Shown piece after piece: positions 8,083-17,542 of a stretch of DNA of 64,000 nt (position 1 is its first letter; each line of letters opens with the position of its first letter). Below the pieces are notes generated by a model. That model worked only from the letters and a program-made list of their open reading frames with translations, searched no databases and was not told the origin of the DNA. The DNA lies in assembly GCA_902784585.1 (NCBI GenBank), contig CACZVM010000002.1, positions 1-64,000 on the forward strand, written 5' to 3'. The DNA comes from an uncultured Bacteroidales bacterium (GTDB lineage: Bacteria; Bacteroidota; Bacteroidia; Bacteroidales; Paludibacteraceae). Both the position numbers and the translations under genes were made by a program.

Positions 8083-9527
8083 CACGGATGTTCAACTGGA
8101 GGCTGGTCTTCTCGACCATGGGCATGCTGACAACGCTGGAGGCGCTGTTCATGCTCGTACCTACGTTCACCGCCTGGTGGTACCACGAACCCGACCTGGG
8201 TGCATGGATCGTCAGTTCGGCCATCACGTGGTTCAGCAGTTGGTGGATGCTGCTGGCCGGCCGACACGCGGAGCGACGCGTGAGCGAACGTGAGGGATAC
8301 GTGATTGTAGCCTCTGTATGGTTGGTCTATTCGCTCTTCGGCATGCTGCCATTCTGGCTCAGCGGTGCGCTACCGAGCATCACCGATGCCTGGTATGAGA
8401 CGATGGCGGGATTTACCACCACCGGCTCCACCGTCTTCACCGACGTAGCAGCACAGACACATTCCATCTTGCTCTGGCGCTCGTTGATGCAATGGATAGG
8501 CGGTATGGGTATCATCGTGCTGAGCGTGGCCATACTGCCGATGTTCGGTCTTGGCGGCATGCAGCTCTACAGCGCCGAAGTGACCGGAGTGAGCTACGAG
8601 AAACTCAGTCCCCGCATCGCCGACACAGCCAAACATATGTGGGTGACCTATATCCTGCTGACCCTGAGCGAAGGTGTACTGTTGTGGTTGTTCGGCATGA
8701 ATAAGTTCGATGCCGTCTGCCACTCGCTGGCCACCATCTCGACCGGTGGTTTCGCCACCCATAACGACAGCGTGATGAGCTATGGCCCCGCTATCCAATG
8801 GACCATACTGCTCTTCATGCTGCTCTCGGGTATCAACTTCACCCAACTCATCTACGCGCTACGCGGAAAACCGCAGCGGCTGCTGAAGGACGAGGAGACC
8901 AAATGGTATATAGGCGCGTGCCTGATAGCCGGCGTGGTGCTGAGCGCAGGACTGCTCGCGCACACGCATCTCTGGTCGAGTATACGTATCGGCCTGTTCA
9001 CCGCCGTAGCCACCATCACCAGTACAGGATTTGTGGCGGCTGACTACATGATTTGGCCACCGGTGTTGTGGGTGATCGTCCTATTCCTGATGTTCACGGG
9101 TGGTGCTTCGGGTTCCACCTCCGGAGGTCTGAAATGGGTGCGCATCGCTATCTTCGCCAAATCGGCCCATGCAGAGATCAAACGTCGCATCCATCCCAAC
9201 GCAGTGGTGCCCGTTCGCTTCAACGGCGTGACGGTGCGTGAGCAGACAACGAGTAACATCGTGGCATTCATGTTCTTCTACGCACTGATCATTGGTCTGG
9301 GCACATTATGGTTCTGCGGATGCGGCATAGGTTTTGACGAGTCGCTGGGCATCGCCGTGTCGATGATCGGCAACGTGGGTGTGTCCATCGGCCAGTGGGG
9401 CTCGAGCGGTTGTTATGCCGCCATGCCTGCCGCCGGCAAATGGGTTGCCACCCTGATCATGTTGATCGGACGTCTCGAGATCTTCACCGTATTGCTACTG
9501 TTCAGTCGTAGTCTTTGGAAAAAGTAA
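8079..9527 (+). CDS. trkH: Trk potassium uptake channel subunit
   Basis: 482 aa inner-membrane protein that carries K+ across the membrane with TrkA. Four pore-loop motifs around a selectivity Gly can be seen: AGFTTTGSTVFTD (about residue 110), LATISTGGFATHNDS (about 222), TITSTGFVAADY (about 315) and a final one near MIGNVGVSIGQWGSSG (about 430). Many hydrophobic helices lie between them. The start ATG overlaps the trkA stop (ATGA). Confidence 0.96.
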   Translation: MTRMFNWRLVFSTMGMLTTLEALFMLVPTFTAWWYHEPDLGAWIVSSAITWFSSWWMLLAGRHAERRVSEREGYVIVASVWLVYSLFGMLPFWLSGALPSITDAWYETMAGFTTTGSTVFTDVAAQTHSILLWRSLMQWIGGMGIIVLSVAILPMFGLGGMQLYSAEVTGVSYEKLSPRIADTAKHMWVTYILLTLSEGVLLWLFGMNKFDAVCHSLATISTGGFATHNDSVMSYGPAIQWTILLFMLLSGINFTQLIYALRGKPQRLLKDEETKWYIGACLIAGVVLSAGLLAHTHLWSSIRIGLFTAVATITSTGFVAADYMIWPPVLWVIVLFLMFTGGASGSTSGGLKWVRIAIFAKSAHAEIKRRIHPNAVVPVRFNGVTVREQTTSNIVAFMFFYALIIGLGTLWFCGCGIGFDESLGIAVSMIGNVGVSIGQWGSSGCYAAMPAAGKWVATLIMLIGRLEIFTVLLLFSRSLWKK

Positions 9528-9529
9528 TC

Positions 9530-10816
9530 ATGCGTCCTTCCAAAGTCCTCTTGTTCATCTTCGCCGTGATGGCATGTCTGGCAGTCATGTGCCTGGTTCT
9601 CCCCCACCGATGGGAGGTGGGTAGTCGTACGCTGCGCTGGCCTACGCTGGGAGAAGCGATAGGAGCAGTCAGCAGTCAGCCATCAGAAGTCTGCATTCCG
9701 CCCGATACCATCGCTACAACAGATACGCTTCCGACCGTTCAGGAGAAGACCGAGGAAAAGCCGGTCGTTCCGACGGTGCGGGTGGATTCGACCACCGACA
9801 GTCGCGTCTTCCTCTCCGCCTTCTATGCCTCGCTCGCAGAGGCGAGCACACGTGCGATACGCGTGGTGCACTACGGCGACAGTCAGATAGAAGAAGATCG
9901 CATCACCACCGAGATACGCAAGCACTTGCAAGCCCGCTACGGCGGTGCGGGTGTAGGCTTGATGCCACTGGCACAGACGATCCCCAACCGATCGGTGAAG
10001 CAGCAGTTGTTCATGAGCGGACGACGGGTGGCGGCACTGCAAGGTCCGCGACGCTATATGGTCTATGCTCTCCGGCAAGACCAACGGCAGGACGGGCTAT
10101 ACGGTCCCATGGGACAAGTATGCTGGATGGCCGATAGTCTGGTACGCGGTAGCGAAGAGATCACCACCGTCTGCACCCCAACCGACGGCGCACCATACAC
10201 CCGCTGGCGTGTGCTGGCCGACACCTCGGTGCACTATACGCATCACGGCGACACGATGCACCTGCAGGGACGCGGGGCAGTCTATGGACTCTCACAAGAA
10301 AGCAACACCGGCATCATCGTAGATAACATCCCCATGCGCGGGTGTCTCGGACTGGTGTTCACCAAGATAGATGCCGGACAACTCAGCCGATTCTATAGCG
10401 AGGCTAACGTACGCCTGATCATCATGCAGTTCGGCGGCAATGCCATTCCCTTCAATGAACATCCCGGAACTATCCAAGGTATCGTGAAGGGTCTGCGCGA
10501 TCAGGTGCGTTACATAAAAGCATGTGCCCCCGAGGCCTCTATCCTCTTTGTCGGACCAAGCGATATGTTGACGCAGATAGACGGCGAATGGCAAACCTAT
10601 CCAATGGTGCCATATATGGACAGGTTGCTCCGTAAGATGGCTCTGGAGGAGGAGATAGCCTATTTCAGTCTCTACCGATGGATGGGAGGTAGCGGAAGTA
10701 TGCTACGCTGGCAGGAAGTGGGACTGGCCACCAGCGACGGCGTCCACTTCCTACGCAGCGGTGCCCGCAAAGCCGGCAATGCCATAGCAGAATGGATATT
10801 GGAAGGAAATTACTAA
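9530..10816 (+). CDS. Periplasmic SGNH/GDSL hydrolase-family protein
   Basis: 428 aa. A single N-terminal membrane segment (VLLFIFAVMACLAVMCLVLP) puts the rest in the periplasm. The SGNH blocks are visible: block I VVHYGDSQIEEDRI (nucleophile Ser, about residue 115), a block-III-like MQFGGNAIP, and block V with the DGVHF Asp/His near the C-terminus. SGNH proteins next to MBOAT proteins usually act with them in acylating a cell-envelope polymer; the substrate here is unknown. I chose the ATG at 9530 over a TTG at 9515 that overlaps trkH. A heptamer array at 9664-9686 adds the string AVSSQPSEV to the linker after the membrane segment. The next gene starts directly after the stop codon. Confidence 0.85.
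   Translation: MRPSKVLLFIFAVMACLAVMCLVLPHRWEVGSRTLRWPTLGEAIGAVSSQPSEVCIPPDTIATTDTLPTVQEKTEEKPVVPTVRVDSTTDSRVFLSAFYASLAEASTRAIRVVHYGDSQIEEDRITTEIRKHLQARYGGAGVGLMPLAQTIPNRSVKQQLFMSGRRVAALQGPRRYMVYALRQDQRQDGLYGPMGQVCWMADSLVRGSEEITTVCTPTDGAPYTRWRVLADTSVHYTHHGDTMHLQGRGAVYGLSQESNTGIIVDNIPMRGCLGLVFTKIDAGQLSRFYSEANVRLIIMQFGGNAIPFNEHPGTIQGIVKGLRDQVRYIKACAPEASILFVGPSDMLTQIDGEWQTYPMVPYMDRLLRKMALEEEIAYFSLYRWMGGSGSMLRWQEVGLATSDGVHFLRSGARKAGNAIAEWILEGNY
9664..9686 (+). repeat. Heptamer array, unit AGCAGTC, three copies, inside the SGNH gene
   Basis: AGCAGTC, AGCAGTC, AGCCATC, AG. In frame in the linker after the membrane anchor. Confidence 0.7.
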
Positions 10817-12736
10817 TTGGATTCGATTCGCTACATATTCGGGTTTAACGCAGAGAGTCCGCTGCTGTTCACTCAGTTCTATTTCTGGGCGTTCTTTGCT
10901 TTGGTGTTCGCGGGCTTCGCATTGATAATTGGAAATCAAAAATTACCAATTACCAATCACAAATTACACATGAGAAATGTGTACCTACTCTTCGTCAGTT
11001 GGTTCTTCTACTATAAGACCAGCGGACTATTCCTGCTGATACTGGCCTTCGTCACGCTCTCAGACTGGCTCATCGCCGGGCGAATCAAATCAGCAATTAC
11101 CAATCACAAATTACCAATAGCGAAGCTTCTATTGGCACTTTCAGTGACAATAGATTTGGCTCTGCTCTTCTATTTCAAGTACGCGTATTTCTTCACGAAC
11201 GTCGTCAACGAGTGGTTCGGCACAGACTTTCGGGTGTTTGATATATTCGCATACGTAGGTAACGGTTTTGCTACGGCCGGTCGTTTCTCGGTGGATACGA
11301 TTGTGCTGCCGGTGGGAATATCGTTCTATATCTTCCAAGTCATCTCCTATACTTGCGACGTGTTCCGCCAGAAGATCGAGCCGGTCAGGAACATTCTGGA
11401 TTTCGGTTTCTATGTGTCGTTCTTCCCCCAACTGGTGGCGGGTCCTATCGTGCGTGCGGAGGAGTTCATCCCCCAACTATACAAACCCTACCACTTGAGC
11501 CGCCGTTATTTTGGTCTGGCCGTGTTCTGGATCATCAACGGACTGGCGAAGAAGATCATCATGTCGGATTATCTGGCGGTGAACCTGATTGACCGTGTAT
11601 TTGACAACCCGCTGCTCTTCTCGGGCTTTGAGAACCTGTTCGCCCTCTTCGCCTACTCGCTGCAGGTGTACGCTGATTTCTCCGGCTATACAGATGTAGC
11701 CATCGGTGTTGCATTGCTGATGGGATTTTATCTGCCGATGAACTTCAACAGTCCGTACAAGTCGAAGACGCCTCAGGAGTTCTGGCGGCGCTGGCATATG
11801 TCGCTGGGCCGCTGGCTGAAGACTTATCTGTATATCCCGCTGGGCGGTAACCGGCGCATCGGCTTCGGCACCTATTTCTGGTGGTCGCTCATTGCGTTCG
11901 TCTCCGCCGCTCTCATCGGATGGTGGTGGCTGCTCATTCCGTTCGGCGTCTTCATGGCGATTGTGGCTGTTCTTAACTCCGCTCCCTTCCGAGAGAAGAT
12001 GGGAGCAGGCCGATTGAAACTGCTCTATTCGAACCTCAACTCGTTCATCACGCAGGTGCTGGGTGGGTTGTGGCACGGCGCGAGTTGGAACTTCGTGCTA
12101 TGGGGTGCGATCAACGGTGCAGGTATGATAGTTGAGAAAATCTGGCGTGAGACGGGTTGGCTCCTGCGCATGGCGTGCATGACGATGCTGACGGCCTCAC
12201 TGTTCGCCATCGACCACCTTTGGCCCCTACCCGTCTGGCGGCTCTTTGCCGTATGGGCACTCATCGTCTGGAGCGGAACAGTCATCCGCTACATCTACTG
12301 GCTGTGCACACGCAGCCGAGCCGTCAGCCGTCAGCTGTCAGTCGTCAGCAATCATCTTGCCACGGCGTGGGCCGTACTGCAGACTTTCGCCTTCATTACC
12401 TTCACGCGTCTGTTCTTCCGTTCGAGCAGTAACCTCGATCCCGAGACAGCCAATCGCGTGGCGTGGGAGACGGCAACGAACATGGTGCACCAGATAGGCG
12501 GCGCATGGAACAACAACATCATCCCTGCGTTCGTATGGGAGTACCGCTGGGTGGTGGCGATGTTCGTGCTGGGAATGGCCATTCACTGGGTACCGACAGA
12601 CTGGAAACGGCGTTATCGACTTTGGTTCAGCGCCATGCCTCTCTGGCTGATGGTAGGTGTGGTATGCCTGGCTATCCTCGTCATCTATCAGTTTGTCTCC
12701 GCAGAGATGCAACCGTTTATATATTTTCAGTTCTGA
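10817..12736 (+). CDS. MBOAT-family membrane-bound O-acyltransferase
   Basis: 639 aa, about 12 membrane helices. Family signatures are FRRWHMSLGRWLKTYLYIPLGGNR-like (positions about 11785-11850; key residues WHMSLGRW and YIPLGGN) and LWHGASWNFVLWG with the catalytic His (about residue 420). It resembles AlgI/DltB-type acyltransferases that move acyl groups across the inner membrane to envelope polymers, probably working with the preceding SGNH protein. The likely start is an unusual TTG at 10817, immediately after the SGNH stop and preceded by GGAAGGAA; the first ATG in frame comes about 50 codons later and would remove the conserved first helix. Three heptamer arrays lie in frame (10934-10968, 11094-11119, 12315-12349), all at predicted loops between helices. 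Confidence 0.9.
   Translation: MDSIRYIFGFNAESPLLFTQFYFWAFFALVFAGFALIIGNQKLPITNHKLHMRNVYLLFVSWFFYYKTSGLFLLILAFVTLSDWLIAGRIKSAITNHKLPIAKLLLALSVTIDLALLFYFKYAYFFTNVVNEWFGTDFRVFDIFAYVGNGFATAGRFSVDTIVLPVGISFYIFQVISYTCDVFRQKIEPVRNILDFGFYVSFFPQLVAGPIVRAEEFIPQLYKPYHLSRRYFGLAVFWIINGLAKKIIMSDYLAVNLIDRVFDNPLLFSGFENLFALFAYSLQVYADFSGYTDVAIGVALLMGFYLPMNFNSPYKSKTPQEFWRRWHMSLGRWLKTYLYIPLGGNRRIGFGTYFWWSLIAFVSAALIGWWWLLIPFGVFMAIVAVLNSAPFREKMGAGRLKLLYSNLNSFITQVLGGLWHGASWNFVLWGAINGAGMIVEKIWRETGWLLRMACMTMLTASLFAIDHLWPLPVWRLFAVWALIVWSGTVIRYIYWLCTRSRAVSRQLSVVSNHLATAWAVLQTFAFITFTRLFFRSSSNLDPETANRVAWETATNMVHQIGGAWNNNIIPAFVWEYRWVVAMFVLGMAIHWVPTDWKRRYRLWFSAMPLWLMVGVVCLAILVIYQFVSAEMQPFIYFQF
10934..10968 (+). repeat. Heptamer array, unit AATTACC, inside the MBOAT gene
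   Basis: AATCAAA-like start, then AATTACC, AATTACC, AATCACA, AATTACA. Translates as KLPITNHKL between helices 1 and 2. Confidence 0.8.
11094..11119 (+). repeat. Heptamer array, unit CAATTAC, inside the MBOAT gene
   Basis: CAATTAC, CAATCAC, AAATTAC, CAATA. Translates as AITNHKLPI, nearly the same peptide as the array at 10934. Confidence 0.8.
12315..12349 (+). repeat. Heptamer array, unit CGTCAGC, inside the MBOAT gene
   Basis: A degenerate first copy, then CGTCAGC, CGTCAGC, TGTCAGT, CGTCAGC. Translates as AVSRQLSVVSNH in a cytoplasmic or periplasmic loop. Confidence 0.8.
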
Positions 12737-12737
12737 A

Positions 12738-12772
12738 ATTTAAGATTGCAGATTTAAGATTTAAGATTTAGA
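12738..12772 (+). repeat. Heptamer array, unit GATTTAA, between the MBOAT gene and coaE
   Basis: AATTTAA, GATTGCA, GATTTAA, GATTTAA, GATTTAG; it ends two bases before the coaE ATG, so it fills the ribosome-binding region. Confidence 0.85.
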
Positions 12773-12773
12773 A

Positions 12774-13355
12774 ATGCTCATCGGTATTACAGGGGGAATA
12801 GGTAGCGGTAAGAGCGTTATCGCACAGGAGCTGGCGCGTCGCGGGTACAAGGTGTACGACAGCGATGCGGAGGCAAAGCGTATCATCGCGCAGCACCGTG
12901 AGGTGCAGGCGCATATACGTGCGCTGCTGGGTGAGCAGTCCTTCGTGGACGGCCGCTACAACACTGCCTATGTCGCCCAACGGGTGTTCGCCGACGAACA
13001 ACTGCTCCAGCAACTAAACGCCATCGTCCACCCTGCCGTCAGAGAAGAGATCTCAGCCATCAGCCGTCAGTCGTCAGGCTATTTCTTCGTAGAGAGTGCT
13101 ATCTTGCATGAAGCAGGTCTGGACCGCTTGTGCGACTGTATCATCTATGTGGATGCGCCGGAGGACGTACGCATCGCCCGTACGGTGGCGCGTGACCACT
13201 GCGAGGCGGCACAAGTGCGGGCGAGGATGAGCCATCAGCAGGGTCAGACCTGCGTCTGCCGTCAGCCGTCAGAGCAAAAGAAAACCATCGTCCTCAGGAA
13301 CGATGGCTCTCAATCGATAGAAGCTCTGGTAGATTGGCTTATTTCACAGCTTTGA
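12774..13355 (+). CDS. coaE: Dephospho-CoA kinase
   Basis: 193 aa. Phosphorylates the 3'-OH of dephospho-CoA, the last step of coenzyme A synthesis; cytosolic. It shows the P-loop GITGGIGSGKS at the N-terminus, the VYDSDAEAKRII substrate segment and FVESAILHEAG. Two short heptamer-derived stretches lie in frame (AISRQSSG about residue 95; VCRQPSEQ about 163), the second replacing part of the usual lid or C-terminal region. The 3' end overlaps the convergent nadC gene by 17 nt. Confidence 0.95.
   Translation: MLIGITGGIGSGKSVIAQELARRGYKVYDSDAEAKRIIAQHREVQAHIRALLGEQSFVDGRYNTAYVAQRVFADEQLLQQLNAIVHPAVREEISAISRQSSGYFFVESAILHEAGLDRLCDCIIYVDAPEDVRIARTVARDHCEAAQVRARMSHQQGQTCVCRQPSEQKKTIVLRNDGSQSIEALVDWLISQL
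13053..13077 (+). repeat. Heptamer array, unit TCAGCCG, inside coaE
   Basis: TCAGCCA, TCAGCCG, TCAGTCG, TCAG, in frame; gives SAISRQSSG. Confidence 0.75.
13257..13274 (+). repeat. Short heptamer array, unit GCCGTCA, inside coaE
   Basis: About two and a half copies (GCCGTCA, GCCGTCA, GAG). Short, but the same unit as at 13053 and 12315. Confidence 0.5.
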
Positions 13356-14238
13356 AGCTCATGTCCAGGCTCTTGTAGCTATGGGTGAGTGCACCGACGG
13401 AGACGAAGTCCACACCCTGGACTGCGTAGTCGCGGATGGTGTCGATAGTGATGCCACCGCTCGACTCGATCTCCATGTGACGGCCAGCCGTCTTTTCCCA
13501 TGCGCGAATCAGATCCACAGCCTCTTTCGTTTTCGCGGGCGTGAAATTGTCCAGCATGATACGATCGGGTATATTCGTGGCGAGTGCCTCGCGTATCTCA
13601 TCGAAATTACGCACCTCGATCTCGATCTTCATGTTGAGGAATCGCTGCGCTTTCTCGGAATGCTCGGAAGCACCCTTCTCCTTACAATAATCACGTGCAC
13701 GCGTGAGCGCATTGGTGATGCCACCCGCAAAGTCCACATGGTTGTCCTTCAGGAGGATCATGTCGAAGAGGCCGATGCGGTGGTTCATACCTCCGCCCAT
13801 AGCCACGGCTTCTTTCTCCAGATAGCGCAGTCCCGGCGTTGTCTTGCGGGTGTCGAGCACATGGCAACCGGTGTCTTCGATCAGTCGTTGGTACTTATGT
13901 GCCGTGGTCGCCACGCCCGACATGCGTTGCATGATATTGAGCATCGTACGCTCAATCTGCAGCAGGCTCAGCTCCTTGCCGTATACCTTAAACGCGATAT
14001 CACCCGGCTTGACATGATCGCCGTCGTGCAGAAACTGCTCGAAACGGCATTCCGGATCGAAATATGCGATGATCTCTTTGGCCACCTCTACGCCGGCCAA
14101 CACGCCGGTGTCCTTGATGATGAGTTGCTGGCAACCCATCTGGGTAGGCGGAATACAACTGAGCGATGTATGATCGCCGTCGCGTATGTCTTCTTCAAAC
14201 CAGATGGCGATGAGTTTACGTAGTTCTTGCTTATCCAT
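13339..14238 (-). CDS. nadC: Nicotinate-nucleotide diphosphorylase (carboxylating)
   Basis: 299 aa. Converts quinolinate and phosphoribosyl pyrophosphate to nicotinate mononucleotide in NAD synthesis; cytosolic. Family signatures are EEDIRDGDHTSL at the N-terminus, MLNIMQRMSGVAT, the phosphoribosyl-site segment DTRKTTPGLRYLEKEAV and LLKDNHVDFAGG. The C-terminal barrel end EIESSGGITIDTIRDYA and VDFVSVGALTHS is intact. It is the last gene of the minus-strand run, 26 nt after rlmH; nadA and nadB are not nearby. Confidence 0.96.
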   Translation of the reverse strand: MDKQELRKLIAIWFEEDIRDGDHTSLSCIPPTQMGCQQLIIKDTGVLAGVEVAKEIIAYFDPECRFEQFLHDGDHVKPGDIAFKVYGKELSLLQIERTMLNIMQRMSGVATTAHKYQRLIEDTGCHVLDTRKTTPGLRYLEKEAVAMGGGMNHRIGLFDMILLKDNHVDFAGGITNALTRARDYCKEKGASEHSEKAQRFLNMKIEIEVRNFDEIREALATNIPDRIMLDNFTPAKTKEAVDLIRAWEKTAGRHMEIESSGGITIDTIRDYAVQGVDFVSVGALTHSYKSLDMSFKAVK

Positions 14239-14264
14239 AATAGCTATGATTTTGTTCGTTTGAT

Positions 14265-14735
14265 TTATTCGTGATGATACGGTTCGTTGTGCAGGATCGT
14301 CATGGCGCGGTAGAGCTGTTCCACCATGAAGAGCCGGACCATCTGATGGGAGAAGGTCATTCGGCTCAGGCTGATCATGCCCGCTGCGCGATCGTAGACG
14401 GCACGGGAGAAACCATACGGGCCGCCTATGACGAAGGTCACATCCCTACCCGACGACATGCGCTTCTGCATATGTGCGGCGAACTCGAGGCTGGTGTACT
14501 GCTGCCCGCGTTCGTCCAGAAGTATCAGGTCGGCACCGGCTGGCACGGCCCGGAGGATCAATTCACCCTCCTGCGTCTTCTGCTGTTCGGCCGTCAGATG
14601 TTTGGTTTGCCGCAGTTCGGGGATGACCTGCAGCGCAAAAGGCAGATAATGTCCCAAACGCTTCACGTACTCGCCGATGAGCGCATCCAAGTGCGCATCG
14701 GTGGTGCGCCCCACCATGAGCAAGGTCAACTTCAT
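14265..14735 (-). CDS. rlmH: 23S rRNA (pseudouridine1915-N3)-methyltransferase
   Basis: 156 aa SPOUT-class methyltransferase that modifies helix 69 of 23S rRNA on the assembled ribosome. The knotted SAM site is visible as [17 protein letters not shown], followed by [23 protein letters not shown], which is highly conserved in this family. Full length. Its ATG overlaps the stop of the upstream peptidase gene (ATGA). Confidence 0.97.
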   Translation of the reverse strand: MKLTLLMVGRTTDAHLDALIGEYVKRLGHYLPFALQVIPELRQTKHLTAEQQKTQEGELILRAVPAGADLILLDERGQQYTSLEFAAHMQKRMSSGRDVTFVIGGPYGFSRAVYDRAAGMISLSRMTFSHQMVRLFMVEQLYRAMTILHNEPYHHE

Positions 14736-15760
14736 CGAACGCGTATCTTCTGACCTATTTGCAGGATCTTGGTCTCCTTGATACCATTGAGCCGGCAGAG
14801 GGCCTTGACCGTCGTACCATATTTCTTTGCGATGCCGCTCAGCGTGTCGCCGCTGCGCACCTTATGGTAGCGCATCGCGGCCTGCTCCGCCCGTTTCTGC
14901 TTCATGGCCTTGATGCCGATGACGTATTCGTCGGGGTTGCGCAACTGACCGGTGGTGAAGTCGATGAACGAGGCGGGGTCCATAGCCTCACCCAGATAAC
15001 GAATCTCGAAGTGGAGGTGGCTACCGGTGGAGCGGCCCGTGTTGCCGCCAAAGCCCAGCAAGTCGCCGGCCTTCACACGTTCGTACTCATCGGCCATCGG
15101 ACGGCTCATATGTCCGTAGATCGTCTCCAGTCCGTTGTCATGACGTACCACTACGTAGTAGCCATAGCCGCGGGGGTCCCAGCCTACGATACGTACCTGT
15201 CCGTCCCATGCAGAACGGATGCTGTCGCCTATCTGCACCTTGATGTCCGTTCCTTTGTGCATGCGATAACGGCGCCAGCCGTACGAACTCGTCACATAGC
15301 CCGGGTGCGGCAGACGGAAGCCTGCCAGAGGGATGTGCACGTCGTCCTTCAGGCTGTCGAACAGTGCACCGTAGGGGTTGACGCGTTCGTCGGTCCATAT
15401 ATGCCGATAGATACTGTCGGCAGGGTGATGGTTCATCAGCGCTGTGTCGCCCAGCATAAACTGCGGTGCGATCTTATACATGACATCGCCATCCTTGGTG
15501 CGGACGATGATCTTACGCGGCAGCAAGTCCAAGTCGCAACCGAGGATGAGGGTATCGTGGACGAAAAGGCCTGCCAGGCACTCAGGCAGCTGGCCGACGC
15601 GAACGTCCAGATCGTCCATCTCCTCAAGTTCGTCACCGCTGTCGATGGCAGCAGAGTCGAGAGGGGGATTGAGTTGCAAGTCCTCGTTGAAGATATTATC
15701 TGCTCTTAATGGAAGCAGAAACACAAGAAGCAAAAGCCCGATAGATGTAATATAACGCAT
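14732..15760 (-). CDS. M23 metallopeptidase with C-terminal LysM domain
   Basis: 342 aa. Secreted or periplasmic cell-wall endopeptidase. It has a signal peptide ([20 protein letters not shown]), an acidic region, then an M23 domain (about 165-275) with the zinc ligands visible in MHKGTDIK and SHLHFEIRY, and a C-terminal LysM (about 295-342; [19 protein letters not shown]). The frame stays open upstream to 16051, but those 97 extra codons lie antisense to nothing useful and read as out-of-frame sequence of the upstream gene, so I chose the ATG at 15760 that begins the signal peptide. It overlaps the 3' end of the upstream membrane-protein gene by 55 nt, suggesting coupled translation. Confidence 0.92.
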   Translation of the reverse strand: MRYITSIGLLLLVFLLPLRADNIFNEDLQLNPPLDSAAIDSGDELEEMDDLDVRVGQLPECLAGLFVHDTLILGCDLDLLPRKIIVRTKDGDVMYKIAPQFMLGDTALMNHHPADSIYRHIWTDERVNPYGALFDSLKDDVHIPLAGFRLPHPGYVTSSYGWRRYRMHKGTDIKVQIGDSIRSAWDGQVRIVGWDPRGYGYYVVVRHDNGLETIYGHMSRPMADEYERVKAGDLLGFGGNTGRSTGSHLHFEIRYLGEAMDPASFIDFTTGQLRNPDEYVIGIKAMKQKRAEQAAMRYHKVRSGDTLSGIAKKYGTTVKALCRLNGIKETKILQIGQKIRVR

Positions 15761-17349
15761 ATGATAACTAATAGTAAAATGATGATACCTAAGGCCAACA
15801 ACAGTTTCTGCCAACCTTTCATTCCTTTTTTCGTCTGGATGAGCGGGAAAGACACCTGTTCGGTCAGGGTGCGTCCGAAAGGCACAGAGATGATGGCATC
15901 GGCGTTGACGGCCCAGCCGTTGGCGTTGAGCACGGGAGCCAGATTGCGACGGCGCAGCTTCATGTACGCCATGATCATACTCGGTCCGCTGATGAGCAGC
16001 AAAATGCCCACAAAGACGAGTATCTGTTGCCACCAGGTGAGGGTAATCCATCCCTTGGCGACACTCACGAGCATCGTACCGATCATACCCAAAGCCATGC
16101 CGATGGCAGCGAAGATACCGGCGAACTTGGCGATATCGAATGCCGGCTTCTGTGCCGCTTCTCCTTCGGGTTTGAGGGTGGCGTTTTCGGCCTTTGCGGT
16201 CATGTCGTCGAAAGCCTTGGCATCTTTCTCAGCCGCCGACTTGTTGATCTTCTCCTGAATCCAATTGCCGAACTTGCGGTAGGGTGTCCAGAAGGCCTGA
16301 CGGATGGATATAGGGTTGTCGATGATCTTGGTGACCGTAGCATCGTAGTCGAGTCCGGCATTGTCGTAGAAGACGGCATTCTTGCCCACGCTCAGGTTCT
16401 TCACCTCGCCTTGGGTCATGGCAGCCACTATATGTGCCGTCTTGCCAGTCTTCTTGTTCTCGCAGTTGCAATAGAGCAGATACATGCCGCTGAGCGGAGC
16501 CTGTACGTCATGCTTCTGCAGATCGTTGACGCGAATACAGAGGTGGCAGGCACGCTGATCGATGATGAGTGTACCGGCCTGAAACGAAGCCTTGGTGTCG
16601 TCGTTGCCATCATAGAAATCCTCGAAGCAGATGAAGTTACGCAGCAAGCGGTAGAAATCGCGGTGGAGTAGCAGCAGTTTCTTAAGCGGCATGAATTCCG
16701 CTTGCGCAGCGGCCAGTGCCTCGGCGTCGGCGGTCTCAGCAGCCGCCTTAGCTGCCTCGTAATCAGCAATCTGCTTGCCCATAGCAAGGAAGTCTTTCTC
16801 CTTCATGCCCGGCTTCGGTGCGTCCTCGGGGATGAGTGCGAGTCCGAGTTTCTGCAGTTTCTCTTGCTCAAAATAAGCGGCATACTCCGCCTGCTTTGCC
16901 TTGTAGGCAGCCATGACATCGGCCTCCAGCGGTGCATCGGGCACTGCAGTCGGTTCGATGCTGATGGCAGCCAGCGCGGCCTCTACGTCCGCCAGAGCGA
17001 CCTCGGTTTTGTCGGCCGCCACCCTTTTCGCCACGGCAGCGATGCTCTCATCGGCGATGTTGTCGATGGCAATCTCGTCCTTCTGAAGCATCAAGCTCTC
17101 GGGGTCCTTCAGTGCGGCGCAGAGCCACTCGGAGGTAGCCACCACCTCCTTGAGACGCAACTTGCTGTCGCCGTCAATGTCCATCAGGCGAAGCGACTCC
17201 TCACTGATCTCCAGACCACTCACCGGACAGGAGAGTACGGTCCACATTTTCTTGTCCAACTCGCCCAGATGGCGAATGTCCTCGCCCGAGTGGATACGGA
17301 CGCGTGTTACGTTGCCTATCGTGGCAAACGTCCATTGGTAGTTACTCAT
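15706..17349 (-). CDS. Unrecognised membrane protein with an EF-hand-like motif
   Basis: 547 aa from the ATG at 17349 (earlier in-frame starts lie in the promoter leader). I do not recognise the family with certainty. Near residue 60 there is an EF-hand-like loop, [14 protein letters not shown], inside an N-terminal globular region. The middle is rich in Ala and acidic residues with coiled-coil character (about 130-240). Near the C-terminus are two adjacent helices ([20 protein letters not shown] and [17 protein letters not shown]), a basic soluble stretch, then a final hydrophobic helix ([19 protein letters not shown]) and a Cys/Phe-rich tail. It has its own strong promoter and heads the M23-rlmH-nadC run. 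No signal peptide, so the N-terminal part is probably cytosolic. Confidence 0.8.
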   Translation of the reverse strand: MSNYQWTFATIGNVTRVRIHSGEDIRHLGELDKKMWTVLSCPVSGLEISEESLRLMDIDGDSKLRLKEVVATSEWLCAALKDPESLMLQKDEIAIDNIADESIAAVAKRVAADKTEVALADVEAALAAISIEPTAVPDAPLEADVMAAYKAKQAEYAAYFEQEKLQKLGLALIPEDAPKPGMKEKDFLAMGKQIADYEAAKAAAETADAEALAAAQAEFMPLKKLLLLHRDFYRLLRNFICFEDFYDGNDDTKASFQAGTLIIDQRACHLCIRVNDLQKHDVQAPLSGMYLLYCNCENKKTGKTAHIVAAMTQGEVKNLSVGKNAVFYDNAGLDYDATVTKIIDNPISIRQAFWTPYRKFGNWIQEKINKSAAEKDAKAFDDMTAKAENATLKPEGEAAQKPAFDIAKFAGIFAAIGMALGMIGTMLVSVAKGWITLTWWQQILVFVGILLLISGPSMIMAYMKLRRRNLAPVLNANGWAVNADAIISVPFGRTLTEQVSFPLIQTKKGMKGWQKLLLALGIIILLLVIICVILHLSGFCFLCFCFH

Positions 17350-17414
17350 TATATAGTTGTGTTTGTGTATAAATTCGTTAGCGTTCATCGAGGACCCCGA
17401 AACCTTTGCGGCTG

Positions 17415-17446
17415 CAAAGGTACACATTTTTTCTGACATATGCAAA
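17415..17446 (-). promoter_or_regulatory. Bacteroidetes-type promoter for the EF-hand-like membrane protein
   Basis: Minus strand: TTTG (17446-17443), 20-nt spacer CATATGTCAGAAAAAATGTG, TACCTTTG (17422-17415). Confidence 0.82.
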
Positions 17447-17480
17447 TTTACGAGTAAAAATTTATAAAAATTCACGGGGA

Positions 17481-17512
17481 CTTGCATATGTCAGAAAAAA
17501 GCAGTATTTTTG
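17481..17512 (+). promoter_or_regulatory. Bacteroidetes-type promoter for the RecD-like helicase
   Basis: CTTG 17481-17484, spacer CATATGTCAGAAAAAAGCAG (20 nt), TATTTTTG 17505-17512; divergent from the promoter at 17415-17446 and nearly identical to it. Confidence 0.82.
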
Positions 17513-17542
17513 CAAGGAAAATCCGGAATATTGCGATAGAGG

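Noticed and set aside
13339-13355. coaE/nadC convergent overlap as antisense regulation
   Set aside because: Only 17 bp; ordinary for compact gene ends.
14732-16051. Longer M23 peptidase starting at 16051
   Set aside because: The first 97 codons have the look of an out-of-frame reading of the upstream gene; the signal peptide begins at 15760.
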